Below, one piece after another: positions 9,453 to 18,628 of a stretch of DNA of 64,000 bases (positions are counted from its first letter, which is position 1; every line of letters starts with the position of its first letter). The position numbers and the translations under genes are program-made. This stretch comes from Priestia endophytica DSM 13796 (GTDB lineage Bacteria; Bacillota; Bacilli; Bacillales; Bacillaceae_H). The notes beneath the pieces were generated by a model that was not told the DNA's origin, searched no databases, and saw only the letters and a program-made list of their open reading frames with translations. The stretch covers positions 124,001-188,000 of the forward strand of contig NZ_FOXX01000006.1 of NCBI RefSeq assembly GCF_900115845.1, read 5' to 3'.

Positions 9453-10217
9453 ATGAGTTATGAAAAACAAGCAACGCAGGGAACGCCTGCTTATATTATT
9501 TATTTGTTAGATATTAGTGCCTCGATGAACGGGATGATGAAATCTGGTCAAGGTGAAAAAAAGCGAATTGACGTTGTTGCAACTGCTCTACAATCTGCTA
9601 TTCGGCAAATGGTATTTCGTTCTACAAAAGGAAGTCGATTGAGCCCGCGCTATCGTGTATCTATCTTAGCGTATAGCGATTATGTTTTTGACGTTTTGGG
9701 CGGCCCGAAAGGAATTGATGAGCTCGCTGGTAAACCACCGCTTAAAAATATCAAAACACAGCGCTTTACAAACACAGCGAAAGGCTTTCAGGCTGTTGAA
9801 GATCTTCTAAAGGAAGAACTTCCACATCTTCAAGAATGTCCTGCTCCACTTGTATGTCATATGACAGATGGAGAATATACAGGAGAAGATCCAGAAGCGA
9901 TTGTTAAAAGAATACAAGGATTAACTGTAAAAGATGGTAATGTGCTTGTTGAAAATATTTTTATTTCGGATGACATTTTAAAAGAACCTGTTTTAGACCC
10001 CAAAAATTGGGGCGGTATTCAAGAACAAACAGCGTTTCTTGATCAATATGGAATGAAGCTAAAAAAGCTATCTTCTCCTATTCCTGAAAGTTATCGAACT
10101 ATGATGAATGAAACAGGATATAGCATTAAAGAAGGAGCAGTCATGATGCTTCCTGGGGCAAATGAAGATCTTGTGTCCCTTGGCTTTCAAATGTCGGCTG
10201 CAACTCCTGTTAGATAG
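9453..10217 (+). CDS. vWA domain protein (TerY-like) of the type VII operon
   Basis: A 254-residue soluble von Willebrand factor A domain protein. The metal-ion-dependent adhesion site is intact: DxSxS at residues 20-24 (DISAS) and an acidic TDGEYTG loop around D139. There is no signal peptide or TM segment, so it acts in the cytoplasm. Start ATG 9453 follows GAAAGGAAGG. It is the first gene of a tight operon, nine bases ahead of a PP2C phosphatase. The vWA, PP2C and kinase set in one operon is the composition of the TerY-P triad described by Aravind and colleagues; here it sits in a WXG100 secretion locus. It is likely an adaptor that holds substrates for the kinase or phosphatase; that role is inferred. 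Confidence 0.85.
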   Translation: MSYEKQATQGTPAYIIYLLDISASMNGMMKSGQGEKKRIDVVATALQSAIRQMVFRSTKGSRLSPRYRVSILAYSDYVFDVLGGPKGIDELAGKPPLKNIKTQRFTNTAKGFQAVEDLLKEELPHLQECPAPLVCHMTDGEYTGEDPEAIVKRIQGLTVKDGNVLVENIFISDDILKEPVLDPKNWGGIQEQTAFLDQYGMKLKKLSSPIPESYRTMMNETGYSIKEGAVMMLPGANEDLVSLGFQMSAATPVR

Positions 10218-10226
10218 GAGGAAACA

Positions 10227-10994
10227 ATGAACGGTTTTAAAAGTAATCAGCGAAAAGAAGAAGAGCTATCTTTTTTAAATACCGACTTCTTTCAACTTTG
10301 TTATGGTTTCTATAGGGCTCGTGAAACAATGGAGAACGGAGAAAAGAGTCAAGATTATCTTGTTTTTCAAGAAGAAAATGGCACACTTGCTTTTGCTCTT
10401 TGTGATGGTGTTAGCTTGTCTTTTTATGGAGATGCTGCAGCAAAGTTTTTAGGAGATAAGCTTGTTGCTTGGCTTATGAAGCAAGGTGAAATCCTGTTTG
10501 AAGAAGGAAAGGCCCTTTTTCATGCTTATTTAGAGACGTTAACAGAAGAAGCTACAAAACATATAGAAGCTGTTCCTGTAAATTCACATCTTCCCGAATT
10601 AGTGAAGAGCGTACTTGAAGAAAAACGAAATAACGGAAGCGAGGCAATGTTTGTTTGTGGGCGAATTGATGCGCTCTCTAATGGGCTATATCGCTTATTT
10701 TTAAGTAGTGGAGGCGATATTAGGGTACGCTTTTTTTTAGATAATGGAGAGGAAGTTTATCAAAGTAAATTAGAAACAGGGGTAAGGTGGTCAACGAAAA
10801 GAGGGCTTATAGGTGAAAAAGCCAATATAGTGATCGAAAAATCATGTGCGTTTCATAAACTTCTTCTTTATTCGGATGGTTTGGCTCTCTTAGATGAAAA
10901 AGAGATAGGAAGTGACGAGATAAAAGAAGCTATCTCTCAAAGCTTAGCCACACCTGAAAGTGATGATGTCTCTCTTTTAGAAATTACGTTATAG
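10227..10994 (+). CDS. PP2C-type Ser/Thr phosphatase of the type VII operon
   Basis: A 255-residue PP2C/PPM-fold phosphatase, cytoplasmic. Metal-binding motifs can be followed in order: D60-G61 in ALCDGV, the SSGGDIRVRFF strand, D217-G218 in LYSDGL, and D246-D247 in ESDDVSLL. It is about the minimal length for the fold and somewhat divergent, but all metal-binding acidic residues I expect are there, so it may be active. An AGGAGG site lies between it and the upstream stop, and only 11 bases separate it from the YukD-like gene. It probably reverses phosphorylation by the kinase encoded at 15980. The physiological target is unknown. Confidence 0.83.
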   Translation: MNGFKSNQRKEEELSFLNTDFFQLCYGFYRARETMENGEKSQDYLVFQEENGTLAFALCDGVSLSFYGDAAAKFLGDKLVAWLMKQGEILFEEGKALFHAYLETLTEEATKHIEAVPVNSHLPELVKSVLEEKRNNGSEAMFVCGRIDALSNGLYRLFLSSGGDIRVRFFLDNGEEVYQSKLETGVRWSTKRGLIGEKANIVIEKSCAFHKLLLYSDGLALLDEKEIGSDEIKEAISQSLATPESDDVSLLEITL

Positions 10995-11005
10995 GAAGTG
11001 ATGAT

Positions 11006-11350
11006 ATGGAAGAAATTATTATAACGTTCATTCATGGAAAAGAAGAGCTTGATTTGCTGCTTCCAAATGATATTGAAGCAAAAGAAGCAGCAAGCCTTCT
11101 AGCAAAGCATTTCCAACATGCGTATAAAGGAATGGAGCCACCGGAGATTGAATATTCTTTCGACCAAAAACAGTGGTATAAAGCAGATCCAGAAGAAACG
11201 CTAGAACACGCAATGATTTGGGACGGCGTATTCTTACGACTCTGTAAACAAGGAAGGTCTTCATTACCAACCATTTATGAAGGAAAAGATGAACAAATGG
11301 AAGAGCTTGTAGAACGCTCTGATGATTATGTGTGGAAAATGATTCAATAA
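11006..11350 (+). CDS. YukD/EsaB-like ubiquitin-fold protein
   Basis: A 114-residue protein whose N-terminal 80 residues fit the YukD/EsaB ubiquitin-like family that accompanies type VII secretion in Firmicutes. It has an initial beta-hairpin (EEIIITFIHGKEELDLLLP), a helix (AKEAASLLAKHF), then alternating strands ending in WDGVFLRL. The C-terminal 30 residues are acidic and extra to the roughly 80-residue YukD. It lies 11 bases after the phosphatase and 10 before the EssC-like gene. YukD proteins are cytoplasmic accessory factors and are not known to be conjugated. The family call rests on fold pattern and position, not strong sequence identity. Confidence 0.75.
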   Translation: MEEIIITFIHGKEELDLLLPNDIEAKEAASLLAKHFQHAYKGMEPPEIEYSFDQKQWYKADPEETLEHAMIWDGVFLRLCKQGRSSLPTIYEGKDEQMEELVERSDDYVWKMIQ

Positions 11351-11360
11351 GGAGGACCTT

Positions 11361-14300
11361 ATGAGAAAATCACCGTACTTTAAACGTTCACCTCGTTTAA
11401 AGCTTGCTTTACCAACAGGGAAAATGGTTGTGCATAGTCCAAAACAAGAACCGCAGGAGCCGAAATTTTCATTTGAATCAATGGTTATTCCTATATTTCT
11501 AACAGCTGCAACGGTTGGGATTATGTTTTGGCTGTCCAAAACGGTTATGAACAACAGTATGTATCCAATTTTTATGCTCGCGATGAGCGTACCTATGATT
11601 GGTTCTTACACAGCTACAATTGTGATGCATTTTCGCAAAAAGAAAGCACATAGAACTGAAGTCGAAACATTACATAGAGAATATCTAGAGCAAATTGAAA
11701 AACATCAAAAAGAAATTGAAGACATCCGTGCTGATCAAGAAGCATTTTTACGTCAGCATAATCCGCATCCTGATCATTGTTTGGAGCGGATTCACCAGCG
11801 TAAAAGTACGCTTTGGGAGAGAACGCCGCAAACAGATGACTTTTTAGAACTTCGCGTAGGCATCGGAAAACGACCGTTTCAAATGGAAATAGAAGTACCA
11901 AATCAGCAAGGATATGATGTAAACCCGCTTATTGCGGAAGCTCAAAAATTACAGGAGCATTATCGTGAAGTTGTGGGGGTACCTGTCACAATTCCATTAA
12001 AAGAAAAGCGTGTTGTTGGTCTTGTTGGAGACAGAGCGGAGATTTTAAACTTAGCACGTGTTCTTTCCTTACAGCTTGTTACACATCATTCACCTGAAGA
12101 AGTGAAAGTTGTCTCAAACTATAGCGAAGAAGAGGAAGAAGAATGGTCGTGGATGCGCTGGCTGCCACATACGTGGAGTCCAGGGCGGAAGCTACGCTAT
12201 ATGGCAAAAGGTCAAGAAGAGACAACAGAGCTGTTTGAGACGCTTTACAGTATGTTGAATATTCGTAGACTTGAAAAGGGAGCCGACAATAAAAAAGAAG
12301 CACATGTGCCTGAGTTTGTGTTCTTTTTAAGCGACTTAACGCTTTTAGAGGATGATCCACTGCTTCCTCTTCTTTTAAATCAAGAAGAAGAAATAGGAGC
12401 TTGTACGTTTTTAATGTCTCCTGAAAAAGAGACGCTACCAATGGAATGTGAACTTATTATTGAAGTGAAAAATGGCGTTGCTAAGCTTTACGAAACGTTT
12501 GCTGGTGAAGATGAAATTCAATATTTCACAGGCTCTGAAAAAGTGGCTATTGATCAGTTTTCTTTAAAAGAAGCAAAAGAAATGGCTAGAGCAAGCGCAC
12601 CGCTTCGTGTAAAAGAGTCGGCGTCAATTAATGTACCGAACGTGCTCACTTTCTTATCGATGTATGAAAAACAACGTGTTGAAGAATTAAATGTGCTTGA
12701 TCGTTGGAATGAAAACCGTTATCCACTTACGCTTCCGGTTATTATCGGAGTTAGGGAAGGAAATAAGCCTGTTTTCTTGAACATTCACGACAAAATTGAA
12801 AAAGGTGGGCATGGCCCCCACGGTTTAATGGCTGGGACAACAGGATCGGGAAAAAGTGAAGTGATTCAGTCCATCATTTTATCTCTTGCCTTAACATACC
12901 ATCCGCACGAGCTTTCTTTTATGCTTATTGACTATAAAGGTGGAGGAATGTCCAATACGTTTGACGGTCTTCCACATGTTGTAGCAGCGATTACAAACTT
13001 AGAAGATCCAAATCTGATTCAACGGGCTAAAACTTCCCTTCGAGCAGAGCTTGAACGCCGACAAAAGCTGTTTAATAAAGCAGGTAATCTTCAGCATATT
13101 GATGAGTATTTCAAATCAGAGTGGCGTTTTAAAGAGCCGCTTCCACATTTATTCATTGTTATTGATGAATTTGCTCAACTGAAAAAAGAGCAGCCTGAAT
13201 TTATGGATGAGCTTGTTAGTATTGCCGCAATTGGACGTACGCTAGGTGTTCATCTTCTACTTGCAACCCAAAAACCAACTGGGGTTGTCAACGATAAAAT
13301 TTGGAGTAACTCGCGCTTTAAAGTGTGTTTACGTGTACAAGATGAAACAGACAGCCGAGAGATGATTAAAATTCCGAATGCAGCGGATATCAATGTGCCA
13401 GGACGAGGCTATTTTCAAGTTGGAAACAATGAAGTGCTTGAATATTTCCAATCTGCATGGAGCGGGGCTCCTTATCATCCAGAGAAGGAAGAACAAGAAC
13501 GACAAATCGAGATTGCTAAAATTGGGCTAAATGGAGCGCGCTCCTACTATGAAGCTCCAAAATCTGAAAAGGAAACAGAGCAAAAGCAAATCAATGCGCT
13601 TATTCACTATATAAGCAATGAAGCAAAACTCGCAAGTATCGAACCACTACAAGGACCGTGGCAGCCGCCACTTCCACAGTCCTTACCGATTACTGACCTT
13701 ATTGAATCTGAAAAGTGGAGTGTTGAGCGCTGGGAAGAAAAGAAAGAAGGTTTGATGATTACATCAGGACTAATTGATGATGTTCGCAATCAAACACAGT
13801 TTCCAATTTCGATTGACTTGGAAGCAGGACATTTTCTCATCTATGGGATGCCTGGTTCAGGAAAAACATATTTCCTTCAGTCTGCGCTTTTATCCTTGTT
13901 TTTCAACTATGCGCCAAGTGAGTTGAACGCATACGTTATTGACTTTAGTCGTCAGTTTCATGACTTTAATTACTTTCCACATGTTGGAGACGTCATTGGA
14001 GAAGAACAAGAAGAAAAAATGATGCGCTTGTTTAAATTTCTTCAAAAAGAACTGCGTTTACGCATTTCTCTTTTCTCTGAGCATGGAGTAAGTTCACCTG
14101 TGAACTACCGACGTTTAACAGGGGAAGAACTGCCTGCTATCGTTGTAGCGATTGATGGCTACGCGACATTTAGAAAGACATTTGAAGAAGAAAATGAGCA
14201 GTTTGAATACTTACTTCGAGACGGAGCGAAATATGGCATTTATTTCATCACAAGTATTAACCAAGCGAATGATATGTACGAGCGATATCGCAATAACTTC

Positions 14301-15380
14301 CAATCAGCGGTAGCTTTTGAGCTTGCAGATCGTTCAGATTTCCATTTTGCAGTTGGAAGACCTGACTTTGCTGCAACAGACTTGCCGCCTGGACGAGGAT
14401 TTATTAAAGGAAGTACTCCACCATATATGTTCCAAGCAGCAACTCCGTATGAAGGAGAAGACGAGCTTGAGAAAATGAAATTTCTGCAAAGCTGGGGAAA
14501 AAGAATGAAGGAAGAAAATAAAGGCAGCGAAGCATTCTCAATTCCGCTCGTCCCAAAACTTGTTACACTAAAGGACCTTTATAACCGAAGAGATCGAATC
14601 AAACCGAAAACATTGCCATTTGGTCTTGAAAAAGAAGATTTAAATGTTCTATCGCTTGATATTGAAGAGGAGAATCACATTATTGTCTCAGGACGCGTCG
14701 AGTCAGGAAAAACAGCTCTCCTCCAAACATTGATTTTAGGAATGGGTAGACAGTTTAGAAGTGATGAGATTGATATATATCTTATCGAACTCGAGCCAAA
14801 GCGCAACGGAATGCTCACACTTGCTTCACTCCCACATGTAAAAGGCTATGCAACAGATCTTACGCAAGCAAACGAGCTTTTCGATGAAATTGAAAGAGAA
14901 CTTTCAACTCGAGAAGGTGCTTCACTTGATTTCGGAAGTTTCCAAGATGAAGAAGGCCCAACATACAAACCGCTCATTATTGTTGTTGATGATGGAGAGA
15001 ACTTTATGAGCCAAGTTTCCATGGACTTTAATATAAAACCAAAGCTCGAAAATATTACCAAAACCGCTCGGCAAAAAAATGTACATTTTATCTTTGCTGG
15101 AAGTGTAGGAGGATTCACAGCATACGGACACGACACATGGTTTGTAAACCTTAAAAAGAAATTTACGGGCATTTTACTTGGGTCAACAATGTCAAATGAC
15201 CTTTATTTCTTTAATATGAGGTTAACGCATAGTGAAACAGACCGAGAGCTTCCAACAGGAGAAGGTTTTATTATAAGAGGACAGCATGAGAAGATAAAAG
15301 CAGCGCTTCCATTCCTCGACAAAGAAGAACAAAAAAGTTTACTTGCGAAATTATCGAAAACTGAGGAATTTGTTGAATAA
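11361..15380 (+). CDS. essC: EssC/EccC-like type VII secretion ATPase
   Basis: A 1339-residue membrane-anchored FtsK/SpoIIIE-family motor that drives export of WXG100 proteins. Two TM segments (about residues 35-80) are followed by three ATPase domains. Walker A motifs lie at 492-499 (GTTGSGKS), 829-836 (GMPGSGKT) and 1111-1118 (GRVESGKT). Walker B of domain 1 is canonical (VIDE, 600-603). Domain 2 has ID-G (932-933), with no catalytic Glu, and domain 3 has VDDGE around 1210. Unlike B. subtilis YukBA and staphylococcal EssC (about 1480-1500 residues), it lacks the two N-terminal FHA domains, so its architecture is nearer to actinobacterial EccC. An AGGAGG site precedes ATG 11361. It is the core of the operon. 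Confidence 0.92.
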   Translation: MRKSPYFKRSPRLKLALPTGKMVVHSPKQEPQEPKFSFESMVIPIFLTAATVGIMFWLSKTVMNNSMYPIFMLAMSVPMIGSYTATIVMHFRKKKAHRTEVETLHREYLEQIEKHQKEIEDIRADQEAFLRQHNPHPDHCLERIHQRKSTLWERTPQTDDFLELRVGIGKRPFQMEIEVPNQQGYDVNPLIAEAQKLQEHYREVVGVPVTIPLKEKRVVGLVGDRAEILNLARVLSLQLVTHHSPEEVKVVSNYSEEEEEEWSWMRWLPHTWSPGRKLRYMAKGQEETTELFETLYSMLNIRRLEKGADNKKEAHVPEFVFFLSDLTLLEDDPLLPLLLNQEEEIGACTFLMSPEKETLPMECELIIEVKNGVAKLYETFAGEDEIQYFTGSEKVAIDQFSLKEAKEMARASAPLRVKESASINVPNVLTFLSMYEKQRVEELNVLDRWNENRYPLTLPVIIGVREGNKPVFLNIHDKIEKGGHGPHGLMAGTTGSGKSEVIQSIILSLALTYHPHELSFMLIDYKGGGMSNTFDGLPHVVAAITNLEDPNLIQRAKTSLRAELERRQKLFNKAGNLQHIDEYFKSEWRFKEPLPHLFIVIDEFAQLKKEQPEFMDELVSIAAIGRTLGVHLLLATQKPTGVVNDKIWSNSRFKVCLRVQDETDSREMIKIPNAADINVPGRGYFQVGNNEVLEYFQSAWSGAPYHPEKEEQERQIEIAKIGLNGARSYYEAPKSEKETEQKQINALIHYISNEAKLASIEPLQGPWQPPLPQSLPITDLIESEKWSVERWEEKKEGLMITSGLIDDVRNQTQFPISIDLEAGHFLIYGMPGSGKTYFLQSALLSLFFNYAPSELNAYVIDFSRQFHDFNYFPHVGDVIGEEQEEKMMRLFKFLQKELRLRISLFSEHGVSSPVNYRRLTGEELPAIVVAIDGYATFRKTFEEENEQFEYLLRDGAKYGIYFITSINQANDMYERYRNNFQSAVAFELADRSDFHFAVGRPDFAATDLPPGRGFIKGSTPPYMFQAATPYEGEDELEKMKFLQSWGKRMKEENKGSEAFSIPLVPKLVTLKDLYNRRDRIKPKTLPFGLEKEDLNVLSLDIEEENHIIVSGRVESGKTALLQTLILGMGRQFRSDEIDIYLIELEPKRNGMLTLASLPHVKGYATDLTQANELFDEIERELSTREGASLDFGSFQDEEGPTYKPLIIVVDDGENFMSQVSMDFNIKPKLENITKTARQKNVHFIFAGSVGGFTAYGHDTWFVNLKKKFTGILLGSTMSNDLYFFNMRLTHSETDRELPTGEGFIIRGQHEKIKAALPFLDKEEQKSLLAKLSKTEEFVE

Positions 15381-15582
15381 TGTCGAATTGAGTGTGTATA
15401 GAACTAGAACTATAGAATTATAAAAAATACTAGTTTAAAGAGAAATTAGTAGTATATTCCTTAGTTGGATGGTTATAAAGACTTAAATTCCTCTAAAACT
15501 ATTTAGTTTCCTATCAAGTTATAATATATTATTCCATGTAATATATTTACTCTATTTGAATATAAAGGAGCTGCAAAATATT

Positions 15583-15855
15583 ATGTCAATGAAAATTCTT
15601 GTTTCACCAGAGGAACTAGATGGAATTTCAAGACAGTTTAAAAACGGTGCAGATCAAAGTCGTCAACAATGTTCAACATTAAGAAACGCACTACAGTCTC
15701 TTGATGGACGCTGGGATGGAGCAACGAAACAACGTTTCTTCACACAGTTTGAACAGTCTCAAAAACATATGGAAGCATATACACAGTTACTTGATTCTAT
15801 TGGTCAAGAGTTAGCTGATATCGCAACACGTTTCCGTCAAGTTGACGGTCAATAA
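15583..15855 (+). CDS. esxA: WXG100 family protein (EsxA/YukE-like)
   Basis: A 90-residue helical-hairpin protein of the WXG100 family, the expected small substrate and co-factor of type VII secretion. The turn motif is present as W-D-G in GRWDGATKQRF, flanked by two amphipathic helices. ATG 15583 is used because AAAGGAG sits 12 bases upstream; an earlier in-frame ATG at 15556 overlaps that site. A gap of about 200 bases separates it from the ATPase gene, and an intrinsic terminator follows. This suggests it has its own promoter or a more abundant processed transcript, as is usual for EsxA. Confidence 0.9.
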   Translation: MSMKILVSPEELDGISRQFKNGADQSRQQCSTLRNALQSLDGRWDGATKQRFFTQFEQSQKHMEAYTQLLDSIGQELADIATRFRQVDGQ

Positions 15856-15870
15856 GACCATGATTGGAGG

Positions 15871-15905
15871 AAGGCTAGCTACAGCAAAGGTAGCTAGCCT
15901 TTCTT
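15871..15905 (+). terminator. Intrinsic terminator or attenuator inside the type VII operon
   Basis: A perfect 12-bp stem (AAGGCTAGCTAC / GTAGCTAGCCTT) followed by a short T-rich tail (TCTT). It lies between the WXG100 gene and the kinase gene, so it would make the small secreted protein more abundant than the two large proteins behind it. The weak U-tract suggests partial read-through. Confidence 0.65.
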
Positions 15906-15979
15906 ACGATAAATCAAAGAGCCGTTATTCAAATAAAGAGTAAATCGTTTTAACTATAAAAAGAATTGAGGGTATGCTT

Positions 15980-18613
15980 ATGAGCTTTCATCCGGAAGTT
16001 GGCGATGAGATTAAGCTTTTCTCGACATCTTACTCATTTACAAAACATCCTGCGGTTGTTGGAATAGATATGCCTTACGGACAAGAAGGCAGACAAGGGA
16101 CCGTCTATCAGCTGAAAACAACAAAAGCAGGGAGAAAAGACTTTGTAGCTCTTAAAGTATTTCGCGACCGCTTCAGAGGCCCCAATCAAGTGGGGGTTGC
16201 TCAAGATATTAAGCCATATGCTGAATTGCCTGGCCTTCGCGTTTGTGCGCGAAAAGTCGTTGAAATAAAAGAACACGAGCACTTGCTTTCCACTTATGAA
16301 GATTTGCAATATTCCTTAATGATGCCATGGATTGATGGTCCAACGTGGGCAGACATCATTGTTGATGAAAAAAAGATAACAAGTGATGAAAGCTTATACA
16401 TAGCATGTATGTTTACATTCATTTTACGAGAGTTAGAGCAGCGCGAACTTGCACACTGTGATTTGTCCTCAAGCAATATTATTCTTCCATTCTTTTCAAC
16501 TGAACGAAGAGATGGAGTAGGGAACATTGAATTTGTTGACGTTGAAGAAATGTACGCGCCGCATCTACCAAAACCAAAGTCTTTGCCAGGCGGATCTTTC
16601 GGATATGCACCTTACTATATTAAGGAAGGAAAATGGTGTAAGGAAGCGGATCGTTTCTCAGGAGCTATACTACTAGCTGAGATGGTAGCTTGGCATAGTG
16701 ATGAAGTGAGAAAAAATAAGGCAGACGATGCAAGCTACTTTAAACCAGATGAAATTGGTCAAAACAATGATCGATTTAAGCTTCTATTAAAAACAATAAG
16801 CGGAACGCTTGGACCAGAAGGCAAGAACTTGTTCAAGAAAGTTTGGAAGAGTAAGAAGTTAGAAGATTGTCCAACGTTTAAGGAATGGTATGCCCTTTTC
16901 CCTGAAAACGTTAGAAATCGAGTTGAAGAAGATGTCACACGCATTCAAAGTGAAAAAGGGGATAACGAATTATCTGTTCAGGATCACCTTGATATTGCGG
17001 CGAAATTTGAAGGATTAGGTCAGAAAGACGCGGCAGAGCTTGAGTATCGTTATGTTGTTCATCATTTTCAAGAACATAAATCAATTGTTAAAGAGATTGA
17101 GATGTTTCTTGATCATCCTTATGAAGAAAACAGCAGGCCTTTCATTGTCCAGGATTACTTAGAAGCTGCTGCTCATTTTGAGAAGCTTTATGACTATGAC
17201 CAAGCGCTTCTTTTTTACAAACGAGCAAGCATGCTGCCAAGCATTGAACCTTCATTTAAAACAGAGCTTCAGTTCATTATGAGCGAGCTTGCTGAAAAGA
17301 GGGACGAGGAGTCAGGACAAAAATCAACGTCTGAAACATTTCAGGAACTACTGAAAGAAGATGAAGAAAAACGTCCTGTTACACCAATTCAAACAAGACC
17401 CTTTACACAAGAAGCAAAAAAGCCTGCCAAGCAAAAGGTCGGCACGTTTGTTAAAAAGCGCTGGATTATGATTTCTGTTGTAACGCTTGTTATCGTCACA
17501 ATTGGCGTTACGGTCTGGGCTTTCCGTTATTCAGCAAATGAGAAGTGGGAAACAACACTTGCTCATGGAACAGAAGCATATGAAAAAGGCGATTACCTTC
17601 AAGCAGAAGAGTATTTTAAGAGCGCAATGGAGCAAAAGAAAAAGCCCGAAGTATATTTAAAGCTTGGTCAACTTTACTTAGCAACAGGTGAAAATGATAA
17701 AGCATCAACGCTTTTTGATGAAGCATTTCAGCAAAAAGATCTATCGAAAAGCAGCCAAAAAGCAAACTACCTAGCAGGACAGTCTTACTACAGAGAAAAA
17801 ACGTATGCAAAAGCAATCTCTTATTTTGAACAAGGATATGAAGCAAAGAAAAGCTCGTACTACAACCGCCTTGTTCATGATTTAGTTGAAAGCTATATTG
17901 CGATTGGCAAGTTGAATAAAGCGAACTATATTGTTGAAGATATTCCGCAAGATGACGCTGAAAGTCAAGCTCTTTATCAATATTTAAAAGGCGAGCTTTT
18001 CTCTGTTGTTGAGCGCTATGATGAAGCTCTTACGTACTATAAGAAAGCAGTGGAGCTCGAAGGAACGCGAGATCGCCATGTTGAAGCCCTTTCAGATACG
18101 TATGCACTTATTAATGCGATGCCAAGTACAACAAATGAACAAAAGCGAGCGAATTATAAAGAAGGCATAAGCATTCTAGCTGTTGTGTTAAAAGAAGAGC
18201 CGAAGAATGAACAGCTTTTGGCACGTCTCGGACGCATGCACTATGATTTCGGACAATTGCTTACAGAGCTGAACGATAACGGAGCCACAGGGCAATATCG
18301 AAAAGCGCTTGATGATTATAAAACAGCATTAGGTCTTGGTGTGAAAAGTGAGAACCTCCTTATTAACACCGCTCTTGCTAGCAACAAAGTGGGAGATAAA
18401 AATGGAGCTGAAGCGTACTTTAAAACAGCGCGTGAGGACTACCCAAACAGCAGCAATACGCTGTTTGTATACGCTAAATTCAAGCTTGGTGAAAAGCAAT
18501 ACAAAGAAGCTGAAACTTACTTCAACCAAGTAATTGAAATGAATGATAACGAAGAATATGTTCAGTCTTCAAAAGATGCTGTTCAAAAGATGAAAGAAAG
18601 CAATTTACTTTAA
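15980..18613 (+). CDS. Ser/Thr kinase-TM-TPR protein of the type VII operon
   Basis: An 877-residue three-part protein. Residues 1 to about 300 form a kinase domain: a VALKVF strand with K59, an HCDLSSSN catalytic loop with D161 and N166, and D187 in VDVEE in place of DFG. These core catalytic residues are kept, unlike the EssB pseudokinase. Two helical-repeat pairs follow, then one TM helix (about 495-517), then about 360 residues of TPR repeats predicted outside the cell. The order cytoplasmic kinase fold, TM, outer helical domain matches EssB/YukC, so it may take that structural place while also signalling. ATG 15980 is chosen over ATG 15974 because GAGGG lies seven bases before it. Substrates are unknown; the PP2C protein at 10227 is the likely opponent. 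Confidence 0.82.
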   Translation: MSFHPEVGDEIKLFSTSYSFTKHPAVVGIDMPYGQEGRQGTVYQLKTTKAGRKDFVALKVFRDRFRGPNQVGVAQDIKPYAELPGLRVCARKVVEIKEHEHLLSTYEDLQYSLMMPWIDGPTWADIIVDEKKITSDESLYIACMFTFILRELEQRELAHCDLSSSNIILPFFSTERRDGVGNIEFVDVEEMYAPHLPKPKSLPGGSFGYAPYYIKEGKWCKEADRFSGAILLAEMVAWHSDEVRKNKADDASYFKPDEIGQNNDRFKLLLKTISGTLGPEGKNLFKKVWKSKKLEDCPTFKEWYALFPENVRNRVEEDVTRIQSEKGDNELSVQDHLDIAAKFEGLGQKDAAELEYRYVVHHFQEHKSIVKEIEMFLDHPYEENSRPFIVQDYLEAAAHFEKLYDYDQALLFYKRASMLPSIEPSFKTELQFIMSELAEKRDEESGQKSTSETFQELLKEDEEKRPVTPIQTRPFTQEAKKPAKQKVGTFVKKRWIMISVVTLVIVTIGVTVWAFRYSANEKWETTLAHGTEAYEKGDYLQAEEYFKSAMEQKKKPEVYLKLGQLYLATGENDKASTLFDEAFQQKDLSKSSQKANYLAGQSYYREKTYAKAISYFEQGYEAKKSSYYNRLVHDLVESYIAIGKLNKANYIVEDIPQDDAESQALYQYLKGELFSVVERYDEALTYYKKAVELEGTRDRHVEALSDTYALINAMPSTTNEQKRANYKEGISILAVVLKEEPKNEQLLARLGRMHYDFGQLLTELNDNGATGQYRKALDDYKTALGLGVKSENLLINTALASNKVGDKNGAEAYFKTAREDYPNSSNTLFVYAKFKLGEKQYKEAETYFNQVIEMNDNEEYVQSSKDAVQKMKESNLL

Positions 18614-18628
18614 TTGGGAGGGAACAAC

